From NCBI GenBank assembly GCA_005239945.1, contig SBAY01000153.1, forward strand, positions 1-18,038: a stretch of DNA of 18,038 nucleotides, given 5' to 3'. Positions 6,516 through 13,756 of this stretch are shown one piece after another (within the stretch, counting starts at the first letter, position 1; each line of letters opens with the position of its first letter). Made by a program: the position numbers and the translations under genes. This stretch comes from Nitrospira sp. Lineage in GTDB: Bacteria; UBA9089; CG2-30-40-21; SBAY01. A model generated the notes under the pieces. It was given only the letters and a program-made list of their open reading frames with translations, did no database searches and was not told where the DNA came from.

Positions 6516-7740
6516 ATATATAAAGATTGCCTTAAAAAATATAAGACGACATAAAAGACGGACAATTTTAATAGTTATCATGATAACAACCGCGGTCACT
6601 ATTACTATATTTTTAGAGGGATTTTTAGAGGATATGCGACAAGGATGGCTTAAAGCTATTATTCATACCCAAACTGGACATATTCAAATAATGCATAAGG
6701 GATATTTAGAAAAAGAACTAATGTCACCACTTGATATGTTAATATCCTATCCTAAAGAGATAGACAAATTATTAGAAAAACAAAAATGTATTTTAGCTAG
6801 GACAAAAAGGCTGAATTTTGGTGGTATGATTGCAACTTCTGAAAAGACTGCTATATTTAGTGGTATTGCTGTTGATCCTGTTAATGAATATGAAGTCTTT
6901 TGTCTATTGGATGTAGATAAGGGAGAAAAATTATCTACATATAAGGAAAATGGGTGTGTAATAGGTATAGGGTTGGCTAAAAACTTAGGCATAGAGGTAG
7001 GAGATGCAGTAACATTAATCTCAAATACTATAGAAGGTGCACTGAATGCAGTTGATGTAGAGATAGTTGGAATATTCAAAAGTGGGCAACCTCAAGTTGA
7101 TAATATACTCTTGTATGTTACATTCCCCACCGCCTATAATTTACTTAATATAAAAGAAAATAAAGTAAGTAATATAATTCTTATCTTAGAAGACATTAAT
7201 TTAGCTCCTAAATTTGCCTCAATTTTGAGAGCATTTATTAAAGATAAATACAGATGGGAAAAGATTGATGTTCATTTATGGGCTGATCTTGCTACTTTAT
7301 ATAGAAAGGTAATGGATATGAATAAATTTACAACAGGTATTATTGAATTGATTATGTTTTTTTTAATAACCTTAGGTATTTGCAATACTATGTTAATGGC
7401 GGTATTTGAGAGAACAAAGGAGATAGGTACAATGACTGCATTTGGAATAAGAAGAGGAGAAATTGTAGGTTTGTTTTTGTGTGAATCATTAATAATAGGA
7501 ATCTTTGGCGGATTGCTTGGTAGTATCTTAGGTGCAGGTATAACACAAGTAATCCATTTTATAGGTATACCTTATGTGCCTCCAGGAACCGAAAGATTAG
7601 TCTATATGAGACCTATTGTATGCCTTGATAAAATGGTTCTTGCATTTATATTAACAATAATTACTACTATTATAGGAGGTCTATATCCAGCATTCTGGGC
7701 TTCAAAAATAAAACCTGCAGAGGCATTGAGATTTATATGA
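6508..7740 (+). CDS. ABC transporter permease, FtsX/MacB/LolCE type
   Basis: This is an inner-membrane permease (410 residues) of the type VII ABC family, which works mechanically on periplasmic substrates or lipoproteins rather than by a classical channel. It has an N-terminal KNIRRHKRRT basic segment followed by membrane helix 1 (about 19-38), a large periplasmic domain (about 45-270), then three C-terminal helices. The loop between the second and third contains NTMLMAVFERTKEIGTMTAFGIRRGEI, the coupling segment typical of FtsX domains, and the protein ends with the hallmark KPAEALRF. One gene with one FtsX domain suggests a homodimer. The ATG overlaps the protease stop, and the stop (TGA) overlaps the next ATG by four bases. 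Its ATPase partner is three genes downstream. Exporting the TOMM product or extracting a lipoprotein are the likely jobs; which one is inference. Confidence 0.88.
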   Translation: MVKYIKIALKNIRRHKRRTILIVIMITTAVTITIFLEGFLEDMRQGWLKAIIHTQTGHIQIMHKGYLEKELMSPLDMLISYPKEIDKLLEKQKCILARTKRLNFGGMIATSEKTAIFSGIAVDPVNEYEVFCLLDVDKGEKLSTYKENGCVIGIGLAKNLGIEVGDAVTLISNTIEGALNAVDVEIVGIFKSGQPQVDNILLYVTFPTAYNLLNIKENKVSNIILILEDINLAPKFASILRAFIKDKYRWEKIDVHLWADLATLYRKVMDMNKFTTGIIELIMFFLITLGICNTMLMAVFERTKEIGTMTAFGIRRGEIVGLFLCESLIIGIFGGLLGSILGAGITQVIHFIGIPYVPPGTERLVYMRPIVCLDKMVLAFILTIITTIIGGLYPAFWASKIKPAEALRFI

Positions 7741-8450
7741 GAATAATAATAATACTACTTTTACTGACATTAAATTGTAATAATTTGGTCGGAGTAGATA
7801 CAAATAGTATATTGAAACAGGTAGATGAGGCTATGTATCCAGACCAAATAACTTATACTGCAAAAATGATTATCTGTAGACCTGAAAAAGAATATAAGAA
7901 ATTAATGAGGGTTTATATAAAAGGTTATGATGAAGCATTGGTTGAGTTTTTAGAACCTCCTCAAGAGCGTGGACTTAAAATCTTAATGAGGGGGGATAAT
8001 GTCTGGATGTATTTACCTTCTGTAGAGAAGGTGATAAGGCTTACAGGCAAGATGAAGATGATGGGGGGTGAGTTTGTCCATGATGATATAATGAGGGTAA
8101 GATTGAATTTGGACTATAATGCAGAGTTTTTGCAAAAGGAAGATAATCATTATATATTACAACTCAAAGCTAAAAACAAGAAAGTAACTTATGATATGAT
8201 AAAATATTGGATAAGAGATGATAATTATTTACCCATTAAAGCAGAGTTTTATACAATTGGTGGAAAGCTATTGAAAATTTTGACCTACTCAGAGCTAAGG
8301 GAATTTAGTAAGAGACTTATGCCTTCCAAATTCATTATGGAAAATGCCTTTACAAAAGATTATAAAACTACTTTGGATATAATATCTTGTGATTACAGCT
8401 ATATTCCTGATAGATTATTTACTCAAGAATATTTGAAGAAAGGATTATGA
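7737..8450 (+). CDS. LolA-like outer membrane lipoprotein-sorting protein
   Basis: This is a periplasmic carrier-fold protein (237 residues) with a strongly hydrophobic signal sequence (MRIIIILLLLTLN...LVGV). The body fits the TP0789/LolA-like family: MRVYIKGYDEALVEFLEPPQERGLKILMRGDNVWMYLPSVEKVIRL (about 57-102) is its characteristic 'f..P...G...L...d..W.YlP...' stretch, followed by GGEFVHDDIMR (111-120). In this fold an open beta barrel binds acyl chains or other hydrophobic ligands. A Cys at position 14 follows Asn, so a lipobox is not convincing. The gene is locked between the permease and a predicted outer-membrane barrel by ATGA overlaps on both sides. The three probably form one inner-to-outer-membrane relay; its cargo is unknown. 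Confidence 0.82.
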   Translation: MRIIIILLLLTLNCNNLVGVDTNSILKQVDEAMYPDQITYTAKMIICRPEKEYKKLMRVYIKGYDEALVEFLEPPQERGLKILMRGDNVWMYLPSVEKVIRLTGKMKMMGGEFVHDDIMRVRLNLDYNAEFLQKEDNHYILQLKAKNKKVTYDMIKYWIRDDNYLPIKAEFYTIGGKLLKILTYSELREFSKRLMPSKFIMENAFTKDYKTTLDIISCDYSYIPDRLFTQEYLKKGL

Positions 8451-9418
8451 AGATAAAGATAATAATAATCTTAGGATTCCTGATTTGGGTAGGCAACTTA
8501 TGGGCTTTTGAGAAGAAAATTTATCCAAATATATCTATTCAACGAGATTTCTTAGAAAAATCTGATTTTAAAGAAAAAAGTGATATTATTAAATCAGAGG
8601 TTGATATTGAGCTGTCCTTTACCAGGAATTCAAAATTAACTATATATCCTCTCCAGGAATATAATTTATCTTCAAAGGAAGATAAGTTTAGGTTGAGAAA
8701 GGCATATATTGCTTTTTTGATAAAAGAAATATATTGTGGAATAGGTAAACAACCAATAATATGGGGAGTTGGGCGAGGGAAAAATCCTACTAATTACATA
8801 AAAGAAATACAACTTTTAAAGAAACAAAGGGAACCAGAGGTATTGGAAGAAGGTATTAATTCCTTCATACTTACATTCCCAATAAAAGATTTTACGGTAG
8901 AGAGTATAGTACCTTTTTCTAATGATTCATTAGCTGTAAGGGCAAAAACGTTGTGGGGGAATACAGATTTTTCTTTGTCTTTTTATAAATCAAGGAATGA
9001 ATTAAAGGTAGGTAGTGACTTTGAGAGGGGAATTGGAGACTTATTTGGTTTATACCTTGAATCGTCTTTTAAAGATGCTAAAAATTATCAGTACTTAATG
9101 GGCATAAGTAGAGTTTTATCAACAGCACATAAATCTATTATAGATTTAGAGTATTCCACATCTGAATCAGAAGGTAAAAAAGAAGATTATGTCTGTAGTC
9201 AGATTACATTTTCTCCGAGAGAAGATATTTCATTATTTAATTTCCTTTTATTTGATTTAGATAAAAAGATAACTTTTTTTATGCCAAAATTAAGTTACTA
9301 CCTTAGAAGAATAGAACTTGCAATAACTTCTACATTTAAGATTAAAGACAATAAAGGAGATGTAGACTATTTTCCTTTTGACCATATAATAACGACTAAA
9401 ATTATTTATTACTTTTGA
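8447..9418 (+). CDS. Predicted outer-membrane beta-barrel protein
   Basis: This 323-residue protein has a clear signal peptide (MKIKIIIILGFLIWVGNLWA, cleavage before FEKK). The rest alternates short amphipathic strands with charged turns (for example SEVDIELSFTRNSKLTIYPL and FRLRKAYIAFLIKEIYCGIGKQ) and ends in IIYYF, the C-terminal aromatic signature recognised by the BAM machinery. GIGKQPIIWGVGRGKNPTNY (104-123) resembles strand-turn motifs of DUF1302-like or porin-like barrels, but I cannot assign a family. The ATGA overlap with the upstream LolA-like gene and the tight link to the ABC ATPase downstream suggest it is the outer-membrane end of the same export or trafficking system. The alternative is an unrelated surface barrel co-transcribed by chance. 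Confidence 0.68.
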   Translation: MKIKIIIILGFLIWVGNLWAFEKKIYPNISIQRDFLEKSDFKEKSDIIKSEVDIELSFTRNSKLTIYPLQEYNLSSKEDKFRLRKAYIAFLIKEIYCGIGKQPIIWGVGRGKNPTNYIKEIQLLKKQREPEVLEEGINSFILTFPIKDFTVESIVPFSNDSLAVRAKTLWGNTDFSLSFYKSRNELKVGSDFERGIGDLFGLYLESSFKDAKNYQYLMGISRVLSTAHKSIIDLEYSTSESEGKKEDYVCSQITFSPREDISLFNFLLFDLDKKITFFMPKLSYYLRRIELAITSTFKIKDNKGDVDYFPFDHIITTKIIYYF

Positions 9419-9426
9419 GGAAAACC

Positions 9427-10116
9427 ATGAAGAATGTTGAACTAAGAAATATAAAGAAGATTTACAAAACTGGCAAGATAGAATATGAGGCATTAAAGGG
9501 AGTGGATTTAAAGATAAATAAGGGAGAATTTATAGCTATTGTAGGACCTTCAGGTAGTGGGAAGACTACTTTATTAAATTTAATTGGTTGTTTAGATAAT
9601 ATTACTTCGGGTAAGATTTTCTTAGAAGAAGAGGATATCTCTTTACTTAAGCCAAAAGAATTGACCGAATTGCGAAGGAAAAAGATAGGTTTTATATTTC
9701 AAACATTTAATTTAATGCCGGTTTTAACAGTTTATGAAAATATAGAATTTCCCTTATTTTTCAGCAAAATTTCTTCAAAGATAAGAAAAGAAAAAGTACA
9801 ATCTTTAATAGAAGAATTAGGGTTAGAGAATGTATCAAAGCATAGAGTTTCTGATATCTCAGGAGGGCAGCAGCAGAGAACTGCGATAGGTCGGGCTTTA
9901 ATTAAAGACCCTATAATTGTATTAGCAGATGAACCAACAGGTAATCTTGATTCTGAAACAGGGATGAGAATCATTGAATTAATGAAAAAACTCAACATTG
10001 AAAAAGGAGTAACTTTTTTATTTGTTACGCATGATATAATGATTATGAATTATGCTGAGATTGTTTATAAATTAAGAGATGGAAGGATAGAAAATGAAAA
10101 GTGTATTAGAATGTAA
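9427..10116 (+). CDS. ABC transporter ATPase, LolD/MacB type
   Basis: This is the cytoplasmic ATPase partner of the FtsX-type permease. From ATG 9427 it has 229 residues, normal for LolD/FtsE-like proteins. Walker A is GPSGSGKTT (40-48), the Q-loop falls at Q92 (FIFQTFNLMPVLTVYENIEFPL), the signature is SGGQQQR (145-151), Walker B is IIVLADEPTGNLD (163-175) and the H-loop is THD with H202. LMPVLTVYEN is typical of the MacB/LolD subfamily. A TTG at 9415 would give four more residues, but TGAGGAAA just before 9427 makes the ATG the better start. It follows the barrel gene by eight bases and overlaps the amidohydrolase gene by 23 bases, so the permease, carrier, barrel and ATPase form one coupled block. 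Confidence 0.93.
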   Translation: MKNVELRNIKKIYKTGKIEYEALKGVDLKINKGEFIAIVGPSGSGKTTLLNLIGCLDNITSGKIFLEEEDISLLKPKELTELRRKKIGFIFQTFNLMPVLTVYENIEFPLFFSKISSKIRKEKVQSLIEELGLENVSKHRVSDISGGQQQRTAIGRALIKDPIIVLADEPTGNLDSETGMRIIELMKKLNIEKGVTFLFVTHDIMIMNYAEIVYKLRDGRIENEKCIRM

Positions 10117-11443
10117 TTTACTTTTTGATGGAATTAAACTTATTAAAGATGCATCAGTTCTTATAGAGGATAATAAAATAGTCTCTACTGGAAAGAGAGG
10201 AGAGTTTAAAGAAGCCTCTCCAAGTATTATTCAAGTGGAATTTTTAATGCCCGGTCTGATAGATATGCATGTTCATATTGCAGGCTACGAAGAAGAGGCA
10301 CCTTCTGGAGTCCCTTTTAGACCTGTAAAAAAATTCTTAAGGTTACTAATCTATAATGGTATAACAACCGTAAGAGATGTAGGAAATAACTTAGAGACAA
10401 TTATGTATCTCAAAAGATGGATAGAGAAATATCCAGGTCCAATGATTTATTCCTCAGGACCTTTACTTGATAAACCCCCTTTGATATGGGCTCACTCAAG
10501 GATAGTAACAAATCCCCAAGAAGCTAAGATTGAAATTAATCGACTTTATATAGAAGGAGTGGATTTAATAAAGGTCTATAAGAATATAACAGATGATGTC
10601 TTGAAAATAATCATAAACGAGGCTCACAGTAAAGGATTAAAAGTAGCAGGTGATCTATCTATTAACGCCTCTGATTCTAGCAAGATGGGCATAGATACGC
10701 TTGAACATATTGTTAATTTAATAGATGAAAGTTATCTTAATAATGAACAAAAGATTTTGTTGCCTAAAGATAAAATGAGAAGAGAAATAATGATATGGAA
10801 GATTGTTAATTTAAAAAGTGATAAGATAAAACAATTAATTGAAGATTTAGTTAAAAATGATGTATATATTTGCCCTACGCTTTTGGTGCTTAAAAGAAGT
10901 TATTTCGTAAATGAAATGTTTGAAGAGCCTAATTTAAACTATATGATACCAATCATGCCTTATCATAAATATTTCAAATATATGCAGAGTTTTATTGGCA
11001 AACTTTTTGGTTTAAAATATATGAAGAAATATGGGCATATAAATATTCTCAATAAGGAAGAAACGAAGATAGCAAAAGAGGCATTTCAAAAGATGAAAGA
11101 ATTTATAAAGATACTTTCAGAAAACCAAGTTAAGATAATCGCAGGAAGTGATTCTCCAAATCCTTCTATAGTGCCAGGATTTAGTTTACATGAAGAGCTT
11201 AAATTATTAATTGAAGCAGGACTCTCGCCTTTACAAGCTTTAGAAAGCACAACCTCTGTTGCAGCACAAGCATTGGGGAAAAATGACATAGGAGTAATTA
11301 AACCTGATGCATACGCAAATTTGCTCTTAATTAATGGAAATCCAATTAAAAATATCGAGGAAATAAATCAAATTAAAGCTGTAATACTTAAAGGAAAATT
11401 ATTTAAGAAAGAAGATCTGGCTGAAAAGGTGGATATTCAATGA
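10094..11443 (+). CDS. Amidohydrolase-superfamily protein with an altered metal ligand
   Basis: This 449-residue protein belongs to the imidazolonepropionase/prolidase-like group of metal-dependent amidohydrolases. Visible landmarks are MPGLIDMHVH with the HxH pair at 59 and 61, NGITTVRDVG (88-97), EGVDLIKVY with the candidate carbamylated Lys160, DTLEH with His205, and AGSDSPNP with the catalytic Asp353. Where relatives carry VAGHL with a metal-binding His, this protein reads VAGDL, so Asp187 replaces that His. The metal site may therefore be mononuclear, use Asp as a ligand, or be impaired. No signal peptide is seen, so it should be cytoplasmic. The start has GGAAGGA upstream and lies inside the end of the ABC ATPase gene. 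Members of this superfamily cleave dipeptides and cyclic amides. A role in leader or product trimming, or in resistance, is only suggested by context. Confidence 0.82.
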   Translation: MKSVLECNLLFDGIKLIKDASVLIEDNKIVSTGKRGEFKEASPSIIQVEFLMPGLIDMHVHIAGYEEEAPSGVPFRPVKKFLRLLIYNGITTVRDVGNNLETIMYLKRWIEKYPGPMIYSSGPLLDKPPLIWAHSRIVTNPQEAKIEINRLYIEGVDLIKVYKNITDDVLKIIINEAHSKGLKVAGDLSINASDSSKMGIDTLEHIVNLIDESYLNNEQKILLPKDKMRREIMIWKIVNLKSDKIKQLIEDLVKNDVYICPTLLVLKRSYFVNEMFEEPNLNYMIPIMPYHKYFKYMQSFIGKLFGLKYMKKYGHINILNKEETKIAKEAFQKMKEFIKILSENQVKIIAGSDSPNPSIVPGFSLHEELKLLIEAGLSPLQALESTTSVAAQALGKNDIGVIKPDAYANLLLINGNPIKNIEEINQIKAVILKGKLFKKEDLAEKVDIQ

Positions 11444-11484
11444 GTGCACAAGCAACAATAGAAATCTGCAGCCAGCAATTCTAA
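11440..11484 (+). pseudogene. Clipped start of a former downstream gene (14 codons)
   Basis: An ATGA overlap with the amidohydrolase stop opens a frame reading MSAQATIEICSQQF before a stop. The stop arises inside the palindromic element that begins at 11466. The four-base start-stop overlap is the same arrangement as between other genes of this operon, so this may be the first nine or so codons of a gene cut off by the element. It is too short to identify, and a chance ORF cannot be excluded. Confidence 0.25.
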
Positions 11485-11679
11485 TTATGGCAAAATTTGT
11501 GTAAAAAGGGGGAAAGAGAGAAGGTGGAGAAAGGGAGAAGGGAGATTAGTGGAGATTGGTAAAGAAAACAATAAATTTCTACTTAATCTCCACCTTATCT
11601 CTATTCTCCATTTCTCCCTATTCTCCACTTCTCCTTGCGGACACGTTTTCATAATTTAATTAGAATTGCTGACCTGCAG
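11466..11679. repeat. 214-bp imperfect palindromic element with terminal inverted repeats
   Basis: This element fills most of the 302-base gap after the amidohydrolase. The left end CTGCAGCCAGCAATTCTAAT (from 11466) is matched by the reverse complement of the right end (ATTAGAATTGCTGACCTGCAG, to 11679) with one indel. Internally, purine-rich GGAGAAGG/GGAGATTAG words (11517-11560) pair imperfectly with pyrimidine-rich CTCCACCTT/TTCTCC words (11577-11636), so the whole unit can fold on itself. No coding sequence is inside. Size and symmetry fit a MITE-like or fold-back element; no target-site duplication is obvious by eye. Confidence 0.65.
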
Positions 11680-11684
11680 CAGGT

Positions 11685-11713
11685 TAGCCAAAATGTTAGG
11701 CAACAACTATAAT
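11685..11713 (+). promoter_or_regulatory. Possible sigma70-like promoter for the methyltransferase-like gene
   Basis: TATAAT (11708-11713) lies 17 bases after TAGCCA (11685-11690), which matches four of six bases of TTGACA. It sits just outside the right end of the palindromic element and about 33 bases before the ATG at 11746. The -35 match is weak. Confidence 0.4.
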
Positions 11714-11745
11714 GAAAAATAAGGCAGAGGATATTAACAACGAAT

Positions 11746-12234
11746 ATGATAAAAATGAAAACCATCACAGATGTATATCTTTCAGCAAAACCTGCAGTTA
11801 AAATATTAATCGATATAGTCCAATATTCTATTCTCATTGCTATTGGTCTTTTATTTCCTGATCCAAAAATCCCTTTCTCTCCATTCATAAATGTTTTTGG
11901 AGTTATTCTTATTGTAGGAGGTTTTTGGCTTCATGGGCTGTCTCATCAAGTACATAAGCAAGCACATAAAGAACCCAAGAAAATCGAACAATTAGTGACT
12001 ACAGGTATTTACTCTAAGATGAGACATCCTGGTTACTTAGGACTAATTCTCGTTTATTTTGGATTTCCATTTGTTTTTACTTCGGTATTTGTATCTATTC
12101 CAGTGTTAATTTTTGCTTACCCATTATATATACAGGCAAAGAAAGAAGAGGAATTCTTGATTAAAAAATTTGGCAAAGAATATCAAGATTATATAAAAAA
12201 AGTCCCGTGGAGGTTTATACCAAAAATAATTTAA
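11746..12234 (+). CDS. Isoprenylcysteine carboxyl methyltransferase (ICMT/PEMT)-family membrane protein
   Basis: This 162-residue integral membrane protein is of the ICMT/PEMT methyltransferase type. It has membrane helices at about 18-36, 45-62 and 98-125, then the cofactor-binding hallmark LVTTGIYSKMRHPGYLGLILVYFG (RHPGYLG at about 92-98) and the C-terminal KKEEEFLIKKFGKEYQDYIKKVPWRFIP, where the EE pair and the FGxxYxxYxxxVPxxxP stretch are standard. Bacterial members methylate varied small or lipid substrates, mostly uncharacterised. ATG 11746 or ATG 11755 could be the start; neither has a strong ribosome site. It is separated from the TOMM operon by the palindromic element, so membership of that pathway is doubtful. 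Its end abuts the truncated PorV-type gene, where the next plausible frame overlaps its last codons. Confidence 0.8.
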   Translation: MIKMKTITDVYLSAKPAVKILIDIVQYSILIAIGLLFPDPKIPFSPFINVFGVILIVGGFWLHGLSHQVHKQAHKEPKKIEQLVTTGIYSKMRHPGYLGLILVYFGFPFVFTSVFVSIPVLIFAYPLYIQAKKEEEFLIKKFGKEYQDYIKKVPWRFIPKII

Positions 12235-12758
12235 TCTTGATACTCTCTTTAGGGCAAAAAATAAAGGAGGAGATTTCAGCTGGATTAAGTTTGAAGATAA
12301 TCCATCAAAAATTAGCTAATGAAAAAGGGTTGGGGGTAGGGGTAGATGTAGGAGCACTTTGTAAAAACTATCCGAGAGAAAGATTTAATCTAGGGATAGT
12401 GTTACAAAATATAGGGCCGAAGATGAAGATTTATAAGGAAAAATTTACATTGCCTGCTATTTTAAAAGTTGGCCTTGCCTATCGCTTACCTAATGATAAA
12501 CTACTTTTAGTTTGTGATTTAAAAAAGCCTTATGATAACAAGGCAAGTATTCATTTAGGATTAGAATATCGGGTTCTGGAATCGATTCTTTTGCGGGGAG
12601 GGTTTCGATACAAATTTGACAATTTAGAAAATGAGCCATTAACAGATTTAACCTGTGGAGTAGGCTTTGTCATCAAGGATTTCAAACTTGATTATGCCTT
12701 TGTGCCGTATGATAAATTGGAAGACACCCACCGTATTTCACTCACCAGAGGTTTTTAA
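12207..12758 (+). pseudogene. 5'-truncated PorV/UPF0164-family outer-membrane barrel protein
   Basis: Only the C-terminal half of an outer-membrane protein is present. The recognisable part starts at ILSLGQKIKEEISAGLSLKIIHQKL and continues with VGVDVGALCK, LGIVLQNIGPKMKI, LPAILKVGLAYRL, IHLGLEYRVLESILLRGGFRYK and LDYAFVPYDKLEDTHRISLTRGF, the strand-by-strand signature of PorV/UPF0164-type barrels ending in an aromatic. Family members are normally about twice this length with a signal peptide, and both are missing. The GTG at 12207 that opens the frame overlaps the end of the methyltransferase-like gene and encodes residues unlike the family, so homology really begins near 12235. This looks like a remnant whose 5' half was lost when the accessory DNA arrived. 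It converges on cdsA. Confidence 0.7.
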
Positions 12759-12762
12759 CTCA

Positions 12763-12796
12763 AACTCCGAAAATTGGAGTTAATTCTTTTAGAATT
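12763..12796 (+). terminator. Weak double hairpin between convergent genes
   Basis: AACTCC (12763-12768) pairs with GGAGTT (12776-12781), immediately followed by AATTCT-TTT-AGAATT (12782-12796) and TTAT. Either could end transcription from the plus-strand fragment or from cdsA on the other strand. The stems are short and AT-rich. Confidence 0.35.
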
Positions 12797-12811
12797 TTAT
12801 TCAGATTATAA

Positions 12812-13660
12812 TTAGAGAAAGAATCTGATATACCAATAAATTATGGGGGCATTAAAAATTACGCTATCAAAGACATCCAGCACTCCACCATGTCCCGGTA
12901 TCCAGTTATGTGAATCTTTAACCTCTGCCAGGCGTTTGAGTTTAGATTCTAACAAATCACCCACCTGCCCTGAAAATCCTAATATTAATCCCAAAATCAA
13001 GGCGTGATTTATGGATAAAGCCGTTTGTTCGGCAAATATTCCGGTGACTAAATTGGCCAATACCGAGATTAAAACTCCACCTATCAATCCTGCCAGGGCA
13101 CCTTCTACCGACTTTTTGGGACTAATATGGGGGACTAACTTATGCCGGCCAAACTTTAACCCAATACCCAGGGCAACCGCATCCGTAATCCAGGTAATTA
13201 ACAATAACAAAAAAAAGTAAAAACTCCCATGGGGAAGATGTTTGATTAAAAGCAGATGACTAACCAAATAACCAAGGTAGAGAACCCCGGCTAATGTCCC
13301 ACCAACCTCTAAAAAATACCTTTTAGTCAGTAAGGTCAAGAGGTAACCTATCAATAATGGGGACATTAAAAGAAGTGATAAAAGATAGAATTGTGTGGGT
13401 GTCCAATAAGCTACCGAAGCTAAAGCAAGACTGGTAATTACCCCAATAATTTTAAAAGGCTTTAAAGGTGTACCACCTTTTAAAGGTGTACCACCTTGTT
13501 TCTGTTTTCTGGTGGCCAATGAATAAAATTCCAATAATCCTAAAAATATGATTAACGATATTAATATAAACAAAGGGAGGGAATATCTCGAAAAAACGAA
13601 ATAAATAAATATGGGCACAAAAATTAAGGCACTAATTATTCTTTTAAGGAATGAACTCAC
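12812..13660 (-). CDS. cdsA: Phosphatidate cytidylyltransferase
   Basis: CdsA makes CDP-diacylglycerol from phosphatidate and CTP in the inner membrane, the branch point of phospholipid synthesis. This 282-residue protein has about eight hydrophobic helices. Its C-terminal signature includes SKLKR (239-243), KD (248-249), IPGHGG (254-259) and LDVFDS (261-266). Two positions differ from the family pattern: the Arg usually after the first Asp (HGGxxDR) is Val263, and the small residue after KDx is His251. A hydrophilic loop near the N terminus carries a tandem GGTPLKGGTPLK (56-67), encoded by two copies of an 18-base near-palindromic unit. It is the last gene of the rpsB operon and follows uppS after a 96-base gap filled by an inverted repeat. 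Confidence 0.92.
   Translation of the reverse strand: MSSFLKRIISALIFVPIFIYFVFSRYSLPLFILISLIIFLGLLEFYSLATRKQKQGGTPLKGGTPLKPFKIIGVITSLALASVAYWTPTQFYLLSLLLMSPLLIGYLLTLLTKRYFLEVGGTLAGVLYLGYLVSHLLLIKHLPHGSFYFFLLLLITWITDAVALGIGLKFGRHKLVPHISPKKSVEGALAGLIGGVLISVLANLVTGIFAEQTALSINHALILGLILGFSGQVGDLLESKLKRLAEVKDSHNWIPGHGGVLDVFDSVIFNAPIIYWYIRFFL
13450..13497. repeat. In-frame tandem 18-bp near-palindromic repeat in cdsA
   Basis: Two copies of AAAGGTGTACCACCTTTT stand in tandem, with partial repeats on each side. On the cdsA strand they encode GGTPLK twice. Each unit is almost its own reverse complement, and the length is a multiple of three, so the reading frame is preserved. Confidence 0.65.
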
Positions 13661-13678
13661 TTTACTATCTCCAATAGA

Positions 13679-13756
13679 AATTAAAAATTATGAATTAAAA
13701 ATTGAGGAAAATAATTCTTAATCCTCAAATTTTAATTTTTAATTCATAATTTTAAT
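13679..13756. repeat. Palindromic intergenic repeat between uppS and cdsA
   Basis: AATTAAAAATTATGAATTAA with GAGGAAA (13679-13710) is mirrored by TCCTCAAATTTTAATTTTTAATTC (from about 13725) to the end of the gap. The 32 bases at 13679-13710 occur again, exactly and inverted, at 15300-15331 between frr and pyrH, so this is a dispersed family and not a gene-specific terminator. Confidence 0.7.

Noticed and set aside
6747..7079. 110-codon minus-strand frame inside the ABC permease gene
   Set aside because: It is antisense to a clear coding gene, has no ribosome site, and its Ser/Pro-rich composition is typical of an antisense shadow.
7737..7800. Lipoprotein signal on the LolA-like protein (Cys14)
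   Set aside because: The residue before the Cys is Asn and the surrounding pattern does not fit a lipobox; an ordinary signal peptide is more likely.
11517..11636. CRISPR-like short repeats in the purine/pyrimidine-rich stretch
   Set aside because: The words vary in length and spacing, and the two halves are mirror images; no regular repeat-spacer pattern is present.
11642..11701. Integron attC-like site (GTTAGGC at 11695-11701 just before the methyltransferase-like gene)
   Set aside because: No partner RYYYAAC core lies upstream at the right distance, there is no attC after the gene, and the surrounding symmetry is explained by the fold-back element.
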